Of a stretch of DNA of 64,000 nt, positions 18,091 through 29,000 are shown one piece after another. The first letter of the stretch is position 1. Each line of letters starts with the position of its first letter. The stretch is taken from the NCBI GenBank assembly GCA_963836015.1, contig CAWIIF010000006.1:1-64000 (forward strand). The letters are read 5' to 3'. The position numbers were made by a program, and so were the translations under genes. The notes beneath the pieces were generated by a model. That model searched no databases, was not told the DNA's origin, and saw only the letters and a program-made list of their open reading frames with translations. This stretch comes from CAWCDJ01 sp963836015. Its GTDB lineage: Bacteria; Acidobacteriota; Terriglobia; Bryobacterales; Bryobacteraceae.

Positions 18091-18779
18091 AGACCGCCCT
18101 CCGGTACAGCCAGTATGTTCTTTTCGCCGTAGGCGCCGTCGCCCTCGGGTATTGCGCGTGGGTACTGGGCAGCGCGCGGTTTTACCAGGTGCGGGAAGGC
18201 CGCGAGTTGACTCGCATGCTGGCTCGCTCACCACGCGAGGCGCCCGGCTCCCGAACCTTCCCCGCCGTCGCCGCCGACGGCCTGATCGGCCGCCTCGAGA
18301 TTCCACGCCTCGGCATTTCCGTCCTGCTCGACGAAGGCTCCGGAGCCGCGACCCTGCGCAAAGCGGTGGGACACATTCGAGGCACGGCCTTCCCCGGCGA
18401 TCCCGGTAACGTCGGCATTGCCGGACACCGCGATACCTACTTCCGGCCGCTGCGCCGCATCCGTCCGAGCGACCTGGTCGTGCTCGACACCTTGCGCGGA
18501 CGCTTCTGTTATCGCGTGGTTTCCGCGAAGATCGTCGCGCCGGACGCCGTCGGCGTGCTGGCGCCCACTTCGCGGCAAGTCCTCACGCTGGTTACCTGCT
18601 ACCCGTTCTACTACGTGGGGCCTGCGCCCTACCGCTTCATCGTGCGGGCGACGCGCATCCCTTATTCTTCGGACCCCGCCAGGTTGAATCCTTCGAGCGC
18701 GATCCGCGGCCGCTCGCCGCGCGTGTCTGCGTCCAACAGCTCCATCCGGATGGTTCGAAAGGCGATGTACTGCGCGTGA
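18087..18779 (+). CDS. Sortase, class D-like (second copy), with foreign 3' tail
   Basis: 230 residues as read. An N-terminal membrane helix (about 9-30) precedes the sortase domain (about 60-190) with His in IAGHRDTYF, Cys in TLVTCYPF and Arg in PYRFIV. It should process the LPxTA protein two genes upstream. From base 18650 on, the DNA is a copy of the antisense 3' end of the GH2 gene (22511-22616), so the last 42 residues are not sortase sequence. The original C-terminus was probably only a few residues longer than RFIVRAT, so the catalytic core is complete. Confidence 0.82.
   Translation: MKTALRYSQYVLFAVGAVALGYCAWVLGSARFYQVREGRELTRMLARSPREAPGSRTFPAVAADGLIGRLEIPRLGISVLLDEGSGAATLRKAVGHIRGTAFPGDPGNVGIAGHRDTYFRPLRRIRPSDLVVLDTLRGRFCYRVVSAKIVAPDAVGVLAPTSRQVLTLVTCYPFYYVGPAPYRFIVRATRIPYSSDPARLNPSSAIRGRSPRVSASNSSIRMVRKAMYCA
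18650..18756 (-). repeat. Partial copy of the GH2 gene 3' end
   Basis: About 107 bases match 22511-22616 with only a handful of differences. On the minus strand both encode the end of the GH2 protein (TRGERPRIALEGFNLAGSEE, then TAA). This copy keeps the frame that the main GH2 gene has lost near 22589. Confidence 0.85.
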
Positions 18780-19295
18780 ATACTGCAGATCGGATTGGTA
18801 TAGCCGCCCCCGAACGTAAGCCGCGTCATGCTCCCCCGAGCCAAGCCGTAGACAGAGATGTCGACCGCCGAAGTCATCGACAGGCGGGTTCCGTCAGGTG
18901 ACAACGAGGTGAAAGATAGTTCCAGGGGACTGGCAGAAGAGCGCGGGACAGGTCAGTGCTATCTACGCATTGCACCGTCACGAGTCACTGCGCGGTTAGG
19001 GAGCTTCGATAAAGAGGGTAAAGGTGTGTGAGACATCAAGCTGCGCGCAACTGAACGCCGCGCTGTATGCGATCTAGTCCAGAACCCGTACGGGCGTACC
19101 GCGGACATCGAGCGCATTCACATCGAACGGCACGGCAAAGAGCCGCCCTTATAAGGTAAATCAGGTGGCCGCTCATGAGGTATCGCCCCCACCCCGCTCG
19201 ACACGAGCGTTTTGACGCGACGGTCCTTCATCGAGACCAGCTGAATCGAGGCTCAAAACGTAAAGAGTCATGGCCGTCAGGTTCCGCAGAATCCG
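18757..19295 (-). pseudogene. Decayed PD40/TolB-like beta-propeller gene fragment
   Basis: Minus-strand pieces in shifting frames recall the propeller found at the C-terminus of many acidobacterial Ser/Thr kinases: GRYLMSGHLIYL (about 19160-19195), LFAVPFDVNALDVRGTPVRV (about 19080-19145), LSPDGTRLSMTSAVDISVY, then TRLTFGGGYTNPI (to about 18775). Stops and frame changes separate them. No kinase domain is left. At 18757 it joins directly to the copied GH2 tail, so the locus has been rearranged as well as mutated. Confidence 0.65.
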
Positions 19296-19555
19296 CTCTC
19301 GGTTTCACTTCGAACCCTTCCCCTCCGCGAGCTTCGAGGCGAGTTTATCACAGCGCCGAAGATCAGTAGCGGCCAGCAGTAGCTTCCGCTTTCAATGAGT
19401 TAGCCCGTGATCCACGTTTGCCGTACGCGTGATCTCGCAGGCATGGACAGCGCGGTTCAGCGGAATGCAAACTGGTTGTCCTGGCGGGCGGCGCCGCAGC
19501 GAGTTGCGCCGGAGGCGAGGGCGGAGGGCGCGTCCGAAACGGGCGGCGAAAGAAC

Positions 19556-20743
19556 GTGAATTCAGAACTATCCTTATCGATCCGAGGCAGAACCCTGCGG
19601 CCCGGGGAGCAGGGTTACGAAGAGGCGCGCAAGATCCATAACGCCATGATCGACCGGCGCCCTGCCTTGATCGCGCGCTGCACCGGCCGGGAGGACGTGA
19701 TCGCCGCGGTCCGGTTCGCACGCGATCGGGGCTCCGTGGTGTCCGTACGCGGAGGCGCGCCGGTCGCATCGCGGTAGCGTGGGTTACGCCGCCTCCTTTG
19801 CCGCTCTGGCTGACCGACCCAGAGTGGGGCCTAACCGAGTTGTAAAATAGGCCGCGTGTGTCTGCCTGCTGCTACTGTTTGACGACTAATCGAGCACGTC
19901 GCGGCTGGCCGATCCGCGGCTAGCGGCGGCTCTCTCTGCCGCCTACCTGCCTGTTCCGCTGCACTATGTTGCCGACTGCTTGTGTGTTCCTGTTGATCTA
20001 CCCTCTCCACGAACGTGCGGGCGGTGTTTCAGGCATATCGCGAGATTACCGCTTCGGCACCGGACGAACTCGGGTCGCTCGCCGTCATCGGAACTATGCC
20101 GGACGGCGCTGCCGTGGTCGTAGTAATGGTCTGTTTCTGCGGGGATGCGAGCAGTGCGCAACGGTTGCTCCAGTCGATGCGAACGTGCGCCCCACTCGTC
20201 GCTGACCAGGTGGCTCCAATACCGTATCCTGCGCTGCAGAGCATTGTGGAGAACTTCAATCCGCGCGGCCTGCGCAACTACTGGAGGTCCAGCTTCCTAT
20301 CCGGAATTCCGGAAGCAGCGGTGGAAACACTGGTGGAACTCTTCTCCGGGACAGTCCGGCCGTTCAGCCACATCGTGATCGAGCACCTCGGCGGCGCGGT
20401 GGCGCGGGTACCGCCGGGTGCGACCGCCACCGCGCACCGCGACGCCGCATATAACCTGAACATCGTTGGAATGTGGAATGACCACTCGCAGGACGACGCG
20501 GCGATCGCGTGGGTCCGCGATGTCTGGCAGCACATGCAGCAGTTTGCGACCGGCGGCGTGTATGTGAACTACATGGGAACGGAGACGGAGAAACGGCCGG
20601 ATTGGATTCGGGCGGCCTACCCGCCCGAGACTTATGCGGAATTGCTCCGAATCAAACAGAAATACGATCCGGACAATTTCTTCCGGTTGAACCATAACAT
20701 CGCACCAGCAGTCGGCACCATCGGTTCCGGCAGTCGCGCCTGA
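19556..20743 (+). pseudogene. FAD-linked oxidase (BBE type) with internal deletion
   Basis: The first piece, 19556-19777, encodes the N-terminus of a PCMH/BBE oxidase (RGRTLRPGEQGYEEAR, then AAVRFARDRG and VRGG) and stops just where the FAD-binding GGGHN segment should be. The second piece, about 20012-20743, encodes the C-terminal half ending in the BBE motif YDPDNFFRLNHNI. The stretch 19778-20011 does not encode the missing FAD-binding middle part. It is therefore a broken gene. The second piece could still be translated from ATG 20015 but would lack the cofactor site. The 19296-19555 stretch upstream holds no recognisable gene. Confidence 0.75.
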
Positions 20744-20795
20744 GTGATGACCGGCTGAGGCCAAGGATTCGGCATTACCAAATAGGGAGGACACT

Positions 20796-21827
20796 ATGAT
20801 ATTCAGACGGAACATCTGGCGGCGCGCAAGTGCTGTCGCAGCTCTTCTTTTCACCGCCGCGGCAGCCGGCACGCTGCAGGCGAAAGAGTGGCAGGCTTGG
20901 ATTGGCCTGCAGAGTCGGGATTTAGGAAGCCAGGCTCTGGCATTTCTGCCGAACGAATACTGGATCCGTACCAACGACAGCATCCGCTGGACGTTGACCA
21001 GCACGGAAATCCATACGGTCACGTTTTTGACACCGGGCCAGGTCCGGCAGCCGTTCTTCGGTCAGTTCGGGACTCCGATCGGCTGCCCGGGGACCACGCC
21101 CGACGGCTCCAGCTACGACGGTTCTACATGCGTCAATTCGGGTGTGCTTGGGACCTTCGACAACATCGTCGGCCCGCAGAGTTATTCGGTCAAGTTTCCC
21201 AAGGCCGGCAATTACAAATTCGTGTGCTTCGTGCATTTCGATATGACGGGAGCGATCCACGTCCTGGATCCCGCGGCACAGCTTCCGTACGATCAGGCCT
21301 TCTACAACCGCGAAGCGTTGCAAGACGGGTTGGCCCTCGTCGCTGAAGCAAGCAGCCTGACCGACCGGGGCCTCGCCGAAGACAACGACGGCGGTCCGGC
21401 GGCCAAAGTGACGGCCGGTGTTGGTGAGATCATAACCACCAGCGGCGGCGGCTCGCAAACGGCAGCGCACTTCCGGTTTCTACGCGACACTATTGTGGTT
21501 CGTGTCGGCGATACGGTCGAGTGGACCAACTTGGATCCATCCACGCCGCACACCGTGACGTTCGGAGTGGAACCGGCGGATCCGCGCGCGCCATCGCCAG
21601 GGGTAAACTCCGATGCCGACGGGGCACGTCATGCAACCATCAGTTCGCCGAACGACAGCACGAACTCGGGTCTTCTCACGCTCGCGTTTCAAGACCGGCC
21701 CAATCTCGCGCAGTCGCCGCTCGGTACCACCCGGTTCCGCGTGACCTTTAACTCGGCCGGCACCTTCCAATACATATGCGCTCTTCACGACAACTTGGGA
21801 ATGAAGGGTACGGTAATCGTTCATTAG
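20796..21827 (+). CDS. Periplasmic protein with two cupredoxin domains
   Basis: 343 residues, with GGGAGGA before the ATG and a signal peptide (about 1-28). Domain 1 (about 40-150) has a plastocyanin-like fold with His in EIHTVTF and the C-H-M cluster in CFVHFDM. Domain 2 (about 215-343) has His in TPHTVTF and CALHDNLGM. Both sets fit type 1 copper sites (His, Cys, His, Met), though domain 1 has shorter spacing. It may carry electrons or copper in the periplasm. The next gene, 11 bases on, is SCO1, a copper chaperone-type protein, which supports a copper role. Confidence 0.85.
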   Translation: MIFRRNIWRRASAVAALLFTAAAAGTLQAKEWQAWIGLQSRDLGSQALAFLPNEYWIRTNDSIRWTLTSTEIHTVTFLTPGQVRQPFFGQFGTPIGCPGTTPDGSSYDGSTCVNSGVLGTFDNIVGPQSYSVKFPKAGNYKFVCFVHFDMTGAIHVLDPAAQLPYDQAFYNREALQDGLALVAEASSLTDRGLAEDNDGGPAAKVTAGVGEIITTSGGGSQTAAHFRFLRDTIVVRVGDTVEWTNLDPSTPHTVTFGVEPADPRAPSPGVNSDADGARHATISSPNDSTNSGLLTLAFQDRPNLAQSPLGTTRFRVTFNSAGTFQYICALHDNLGMKGTVIVH

Positions 21828-21838
21828 GAGAAACGCGA

Positions 21839-22441
21839 ATGACTCGCACGGTACTAACGGTTGGATTGATGTTCTCGCGTGCCATTCTTTCCCAGGCACA
21901 AGCCGCGGATGACTTCCACGGAGCGCTGGTCACTCCACCGCTCCCGAAACCGAGTTTCGTTCTCACCGATACGGCCGGTCGTCCATACGATTTCGCGACG
22001 GCGACGAAAGGCCATGTCACGCTGCTCTTCTTCGGGTACGCCAGTTGTCCCGATCAATGCCCGACACACATGGCCGTCCTGAGTGCCGCGTTGAGAAAAC
22101 TCCCGGCGCGAACGGTGGACCAGATAAAGCTCGTCTTCGTCACCACGGATCCGGAGCGCGACTCGCCGGCCGCGCTACGCCGTTGGCTCGATCTGTTCGA
22201 CCGGCGTTTTGTCGGCCTGACCGGAAGCGAGCCGGCGATTGCGGCAGTGCAGCGAATGGCGGGCGTCCCCGTAGCCGTCAAAACCGGTTACTCGAAGGGC
22301 AGTTACGCGGTCAATCATGCTAACTTCGTTCTCGCTTATACAAAGGACAATCTTGCTCACGTCATTTATCCGGGCGGCGTAAGCAAGGAGGATTGGGTGC
22401 ACGACCTACCACGCCTGGTGGTTGAGAGCTGGACACGCTAA
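21839..22441 (+). CDS. SCO1/SenC-family copper chaperone
   Basis: 200 residues from ATG at 21839 (TAGGAGAAA upstream), with a signal peptide (about 1-22). It has a thioredoxin-like fold with the copper-binding CxxxC in FFGYASCPDQCP (about 70) and the partner His in VNHANFVL (about 158). Known SCO proteins deliver copper to cytochrome oxidase CuA or reduce it; no oxidase gene is in this window, so the partner may instead be the cupredoxin upstream. The two genes form a short operon. Confidence 0.93.
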   Translation: MTRTVLTVGLMFSRAILSQAQAADDFHGALVTPPLPKPSFVLTDTAGRPYDFATATKGHVTLLFFGYASCPDQCPTHMAVLSAALRKLPARTVDQIKLVFVTTDPERDSPAALRRWLDLFDRRFVGLTGSEPAIAAVQRMAGVPVAVKTGYSKGSYAVNHANFVLAYTKDNLAHVIYPGGVSKEDWVHDLPRLVVESWTR

Positions 22442-22510
22442 CCGGGCACTGGCGTTCGATAGGATTCTCGGGCTTCCCATAGGACCTCGTGACGGAGTCC
22501 CTTTTCTGAA

Positions 22511-22616
22511 GACGCGTATCCCTTATTCTTCGGACCCCGCCAGGTTGAATCCTTCGAGTGCGATCCGCGGCCGCTCGCCGCGCGTATCGGGTCCAACAGC
22601 TCCGTCCGGATGGTTC
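22511..22616 (-). repeat. GH2 gene 3' end, source copy of the repeat at 18650
   Basis: About 106 bases at the 3' end of the GH2 gene that are repeated at 18650-18756. One base is missing here in GGG (22589-22591) relative to the other copy, which breaks the GH2 frame. Confidence 0.85.
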
Positions 22617-25600
22617 TGCGCTCGCCCGGCATCAGCGCGACGTAGTTGTCGCTGTAGAGCGCCGGCAGAATGCGGTCGCCGCTCTTCTCCCGCACGGCTT
22701 TCAAATGCACCATCAACGCGGGCTGGTCCGAGGTGTTCCGCACTTCGGTCTCGAGGACCCACCGCTGGCCCTCCCGCGCCGTCCTGGTCGCCGCCTCCAC
22801 CCGCACCTTCGGCAGCTTGCGGATCGCCTGGAAGTGGTTCTCCTCGATCCCTCGCAGGTAGAAGTTCTCCGACACCAGTTCCTCTCCGCGCCGTAATTCC
22901 AGCCGGATGAAATGCACCGCGGTCAGACCTTTCGGATACTCCAGCTTGATGGGCGCCGCCACCGAATCCTCGGCGCTGTCGAGCGTCACCGCCTGCAGCC
23001 ACTTCCGGCTGCCGTCCATGTTGAGGATCTCGGCCCGCGCCGTCAGGTTCGTCACCTTACCCGCGCTGTAGTTCACTACCTCGACGGTATCGTTGGCCGG
23101 ATTCCACTGTATGTGCAGCGGCTCGGCGCCCTTCTTGGAGCCGAAATACCCCGCCGTCGGCTCGAGGTAGTAGTCGTACGTCTGCCAGACCATCGAAGGC
23201 CACGCCGGATGGCTCATCCACAGCAGCAGCCCCATGCGATTCTTGCTCTGCGATTCGAACATCGCGCGGTAGCCGTCGTAGTTCTCGAACTGCGCGAGCT
23301 CCACCCATTCGGCCGCGTCCGCCGCCGGGCCGTAGCTGCTCTCGATCATCTCCCGGTAGGCTCCGGCTCCCTGGGCTCCCGTCAGGCAGAAATCGTGCAT
23401 GCCCCACATTTCGCCCTGCGGCCACATCCCGGATTCCGGCATCATGGCCCGCAGGCTGTCGAACGTCACGATGTTCGGCATTCCGATCTCGCTGTGGAAT
23501 TTGGTGCCCGCGCGATCGGTGAAATAGTACCTGGCGCTCATCGCGCGATACGGGCCGTGCCCGGTCACCGTGTCGTCGGCCGAGCTCGGGATGTACTGAA
23601 TCCCCGGATGCATCTCGTTCAGCGCCGCGCGAATGGAATCGTCCAGCGGCTTCAGCGGATACCCTTCGTTCCTCCCGCAATAGAGGCCGATCGAGGGATG
23701 GTTGCGGACGCGCAGGATCGTGTCCCGCACGTTGCGCATGAACATCGCGTTATCGTCCGGGTCCGGCCCGTCCCAGGGGTTCGCCAGCCAGAAATCCTGC
23801 ATGATCACGATGCCGTTGCGGTCGGCCGCTTCGTAGAATGCGTCCTCTCCGATCTGCCCCACCCAGTTCCGCACCATGTTGAAGTGCATGTCGCGGTGGT
23901 ACCGCATAGCCGCTTCGTATTCGCGCCCGCGGTATCGCAGCATCGATTCGCTGAAACCCCAATTGCCGCCTTTCGGAATGAAGCGCCGCCCGTTGATCCA
24001 CATCTTCAGCGCGCCGCCTTCCTCCGAATACGTGAACTGGCGGATGCCCGCCTGGAATCGCACCGAGTCGGAATCCTCGAACTTCAGCTCCACGTTGTAC
24101 AAATTCGGTTCGCCGTATCCGGCCGGCCACCAGAGTTTCGGGTGATCCACCGCGATGGTCCGCTCGACGGTCGCCGCAGCGGACGCGCCCAGGCTCACGC
24201 GCTCTTCGAAGGCCTGGCCTCCGAACGTGCCGCGCAGCGTTCCGCTCACCGGCGCCGCCGAGTGGTTTCGCAGGGTCACCGCGATTTTCACGGTGGCGTG
24301 TGCGGCATCCGTGATCGACGTGCTCACCAGCGGATTCTCCAGCGTCACGCTCTTTGTGACGGTGAAGTGGATATTGTTCCAGATGCCTGTGTCGCGGCCC
24401 CGAATCGTCGGAATCCAGTCCCAGCCAATGGCCGCGTGATACGTCGGATTGTCCGCCCCCAGCGCGCCGCCGTTTAATCCCACCGCCTGGAACAACTTCT
24501 CTTTCGCGCTGCCCGGCGTCGCGTTCTTGATGATGCGGACCGCCAGGGCGTTCTTCCGGCCCGCCGCCAGCTTCCCGGTCACATCGAAGCGCGCGCGGGT
24601 GAATGCGCCCTCGATGCGCCCCAGCTTGCTGCCGTTCAGATAGACCTCGGCCTTCCAATTGATGCCGTCGAAGTCGAGCCATACCCGGCCGCCCGGTCCG
24701 GCCGCCGGCGCCGTGAATTCGTCGCGATACCAGAAATCGGCGTAGAAGAACGAGTCCGAAATCGCGAGCTGATTGTTCCCGAAATTCGGATCGGGCACGG
24801 CGCCCGCGTTGTAGTAGCTCGTCAGCACGGTTCCCGGCACCGTCGCCGGCACCCAGTCGACTATCGTTGAAGCCCGGCTGCGATAGCGCCTCGCCCGCGG
24901 CCTTCACCAGCGAATCGCGCTGTACCTTCCAGGCCCCGCCCGAGAGCTGCAGCCCGCCCGCCGCGGCCTTCGGAGCCACCGTCACGCCGCCGCGGCCATA
25001 CACTTCGAGCTCGCTCAGGATGTAGCCTTCGGGCGACGACGCCTTGCTCATCAGCACCCGCACGTAGCGGCCCTCCACGGGCTGCGCCAGCCGGATGTCG
25101 CTGCTGTCGAGGGCGTGGATCGCTCTCCACTGTCGAGCGTCGTCCGAGACCTCGAGCGAGCCGCCCGCCGCCGGACGGATCCAGCTCAGCGCCACGCGGT
25201 CAAAGCTGCTATGGGCGCCCAGGTCCACATATACCCACTCCTCGCCCGCGCCCGCGCTCTTCCACGCGCTCGCGAAGTCGAACGGCCCGGCCAGGTGCAC
25301 CAGTTGCTGCCTGTCGAAGAACCGCACCTCCGCGATCCGCCATGTCAGCGGCCGTCCGTTATCGAACTGCAGCCGGTAGAATCGGTGCCGCGATACGGCC
25401 GCGAATGCGATTGCGGGATGCAGTTCGCCCGTGGGGTGCGCCATGCCGCCGGCCTGGCCCAGTTGCTTCCACGCCTGCCCGTCGTCCGAGCCCAGCACCG
25501 TGCACGTCCACTCCTGGTTATCGGGACTCTGCGCCAGCACGTTGCCGTCCAGCTCCAGCCGGTCCACTGCGGGCACGCTCGCGCCGCCGTGGATTTCGAT

Positions 25601-25969
25601 CTGCAGCCACGCGCTCGTCCCGCGCAGGTCCACCGTAGAGGCCCAGTTACTGTCCAGGGCCAGTTCGCGCGCGGTTCTCGGCAGAACCCCCTGCGTGCTG
25701 GTCGAAACCGCCAGCCAGCGCGGCAGGCCCGTTTCTTTGATTCCGTCCGTGACCAGCTGCGCGGTCAGGTTGTAATCGTAGCTGCTCGATTGGTATGCCG
25801 GACGCCGCAGCGCGAGATTGCGGTACTCCTGCGGCCCCGCTTGCACCGTGGGCGACCAGTTTTCTTCCGGGGATCCCGGGTACACTCCGACGCCGCGTGT
25901 GTATTCTTGGGCTTCGAGGCAGGGAAGCGCAAGCAGTGTGGAAAGCAGTAGGAAAGCGATTCGAGACAT
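22523..25969 (-). CDS. GH2 glycoside hydrolase, exo-beta-glucosaminidase-like, with discoidin-like domains, frameshifted
   Basis: A signal peptide (about 1-20), two F5/8C-like sugar-binding modules (about 45-330), then a GH2 sandwich domain, immunoglobulin-like domain and TIM barrel (about 375-900), and beta-rich C-domains. Probable acid/base Glu is in CGRNEGYP (about 767) and nucleophile Glu in FHSEIGMPN (about 826). The arrangement resembles exo-beta-D-glucosaminidases or beta-mannosidases. One extra base near 24856 breaks FNDSR|WVPATVPGT and one is missing near 22589, just before the true end AGSEE-TAA at 22523. Total length, 3447 bases, is a multiple of three; repaired length is about 1148 residues. 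It follows the TonB receptor gene by 61 bases. Confidence 0.85.
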
Positions 25970-26030
25970 CGGATCACCTGGGGAACGAAAACGGGGCCGG
26001 AGCGGCCGGCCCCTTGCCTGAAGACCGGCT

Positions 26031-29000
26031 TCAGAAAATGAACTTCACCGCCAGTTGCACCTGCCGCGGCGAGTGCGCCGTGCCGGTGATAATGCCGAAA
26101 TTGCCGTCGGTGATATTGGCATCCGGGCCGCCGAACTGCGCGTGGTTGAAGGCATTGAAGGCCTCCAGCCGGAACTGCGCGTTGAAGCGGCTCTCCTTGC
26201 CGAAGTAGTTGTTTTTGAACAGCGAGAGGTCTGTGTTCGCCACTCCCGGGTTGCGCACGTCGGGAAGCGTGCGGCTCAGGTTGCCGAACGTGAACGGCCC
26301 CGGCTGGTAGAACACCGAGGTGTTGAACCAGCCGTTGATCGAGCGGTTGCCGATCGCCGCGCTGTGCCCGTTGTTGTCGGGCCGCTGCGAGAACGTGAAC
26401 AGCCCGTTCTGCGTGGTCGAAACCGACGCGCCGCCGATAATCACCGGCGTGCCCGTGCTCCACGACCAGATGCCGTTCACCTGCCATCCGCCCACCACTG
26501 CATTGACCGCCCTCGATGCTCCGTCCAGGAAGTGCTTGCCCTTTCCGAACGGCACATCGTACACGAAACTCGTCACCAGGTTCCGCGATACGTCTTGGGG
26601 CGAGATCGACCATTCCAAACGCCCATTGTACTGATCTTCACGCGTCCCGCCGGTGGGCCCGAGATAGCCCACCGCCGAAGCCGAGTTGTCCATCACCTTG
26701 CCTCCCGTAAACGAAACCAGGAATGCCAGGCCGTTGGAGAACCGTTTGTCCGCCCGGATCGTCACCCCGTGGTACATCGAGGAGGCCGTCGGCTTGCGGA
26801 AACTCTGCACGCCGTTGTACTGCGGGTACGGCCGCAGCAGGTAGTTCAACTGGATCGTCTTTTGCGTGAGCGGCGAGCCGGGCGCCGAGATCAGCCCGTA
26901 GAACGGATTGGCCACCTGGTCGAACAGATGGTTGCCCAGGGCGAGGTATACCGGATTTAGCTGGTCGTAGTTCAGTCCCGGGTCGCCATCCACCAGGAAC
27001 AGCCCGCGGTTCCCCAGGTACCCCACCTCCAGCGTGATCTGCCCCGGCAATTGCCGCTGCACGTTCAGGTTCCACTGGATCGAATACGGGTTGCGGTAGC
27101 CGGCGAAGTACGAATCGCCGATCCCGAAGCCCAGGTCCGTTCCGGGCCCGCTGGCCGCGCCCTGCGGCAGGTTGAACCCGTCCGGGAATGGATTGCTCAG
27201 AAAGGCGTGAATCGTCTGATAGTTGTCGAAGGTCGCCGAGAGGTTGGTGCTCGTATTGAATCCTTCGATTCCCGGTGCTCCCGAAGTGCCCGCAGCCTGC
27301 AATGCGGAAGGCGCGTACGCGATGCCGAATCCCGCCCGGACGACCGTCTTGTCGAGCGCGTTCCAGGCCAGCCCGATGCGCGGCGCGAAATCATGCCACT
27401 GCGTCGGCCCCTGCGCGCGGCCGTATTTGGACCCCGGCGTACCCACGAAGTTCATCGCTCCCATCAGGTTGGCGCATGACGGGCAAACCGCGGCCGTCGC
27501 GTTCACCTTTCCTGCCAGCGGCGAGGCCGCCGTCGGGTCCCAGTACGAAAGCTGGTTGTAGCGCTCCGTGCGCGGGAACTCCACGTCCCAGCGCAACCCC
27601 AGGTTCAGCGTCAGGCTGCGGGTGACTTTGAAATCGTCCTGCACATACCAGCCCATGTAACTGCTGGCGTCCGCCGCCGTCGGCTCGTGCGTCATAGAGC
27701 CGCTGCTGGCCGTTCCGAGCAGCAGCGCCGCGAACGGGTTCCCCGAGCCGTCGTACTGGTTCACTACCTTCTGCGTCCAGTTGGTGTCGAAGTTGAACTG
27801 CCCGGCCGGGTGCCCGTATTGGGTGAAGTTCAGGAACAGCTTGCGATACTCGCCGCCCATCTTGATGGTGTGCCGGCTCAGGATCTTCGTGACGCTCGCG
27901 GAGGCCAGGTGCGTCAGAGGATTCTCGATCAGGTGCACCCACCCGTTCGGCCCCAGCCCGCTGTACCCGTTCGACATCTCGAAGGCCGGGAACTCCGAGC
28001 TGCGCTGCGCCGCGACGGCTGCGAACTGCTGCGAGAATCCCAGCGTCGTCAGATCGAAGCCCTGCGAGTACGGATACCGGAACACGTCCGACCGGCTCAG
28101 GCCGTACCGCAGATCCACCAGCAGCGTCGGGCTGATCGTATAGGTGTGGTCCATCGACGCGCTCCACGATCCGCCGGTCGTCGGGCCGCCCCATCCGCGC
28201 GCCGCCGCCGTTCCGTAATCGTTGAACGGGTTGTTGGTGTCCGAGGTGTGCGAGAGACGCAGGAAGGCCCGCCACTTGTCGCTGAAACTGTGATCAACGC
28301 GGCCCAGGAAGTTCTTGTTGTCGTCGGTATTGTTTCCTACCAGGAATACGTTGTTAAAGATCGCCCCCGGCCCGCCGACATTCGGCTCGGGATAGTAGCC
28401 CATCATGTTCTTCCCCACCGCATCCATGCGATTGCCCGGGACCACGTTGCCCGGGAAGGGCGATCGTACCCCGCTCGCATTCACCGTGAGCGGATCGTAA
28501 ATCAGCGTCGGGTATTGCGAAAAATCGCCCTTGCGCGCCGCGTCGGTCGGCACCGAGTTCGTCTCGTTGGCCAGCGACGCCTCCTTGCTGCCCTCGAACC
28601 CGAAGAAGAAGAAGGACCGGTTCCGCCCGTTGTACGCGTGCGGGATGTAGATCGGACCCCCGATCGTGCCGCCGAACTGGTTGCGGTGCATATCGGGCTT
28701 CGACGCGCCGTATTTGTTGGAGAAGAAATCGTTCGAATCGAGCACCGCGTTGCGCGCGAACTCATAGGCCGAGCCGTGCAGCTCGTTCGTGCCCGATTTC
28801 GTCACCACGTTGATTACCCCTCCGCCAAACCGTCCGTACTCCGCCGACAGCGCGTTGATCTGTACGCTGAATTCCTGCACGCTGTCGACGATTGGAGTGT
28901 ACGCCGTGCCGTTGTTGCCCACGTTATTCTCGGGCGTGATGTTGCTGATGCCGTCGATCTGCTGTTCGTTGTTGCCGTTGCGCGATCCGCCGATGTGGGG

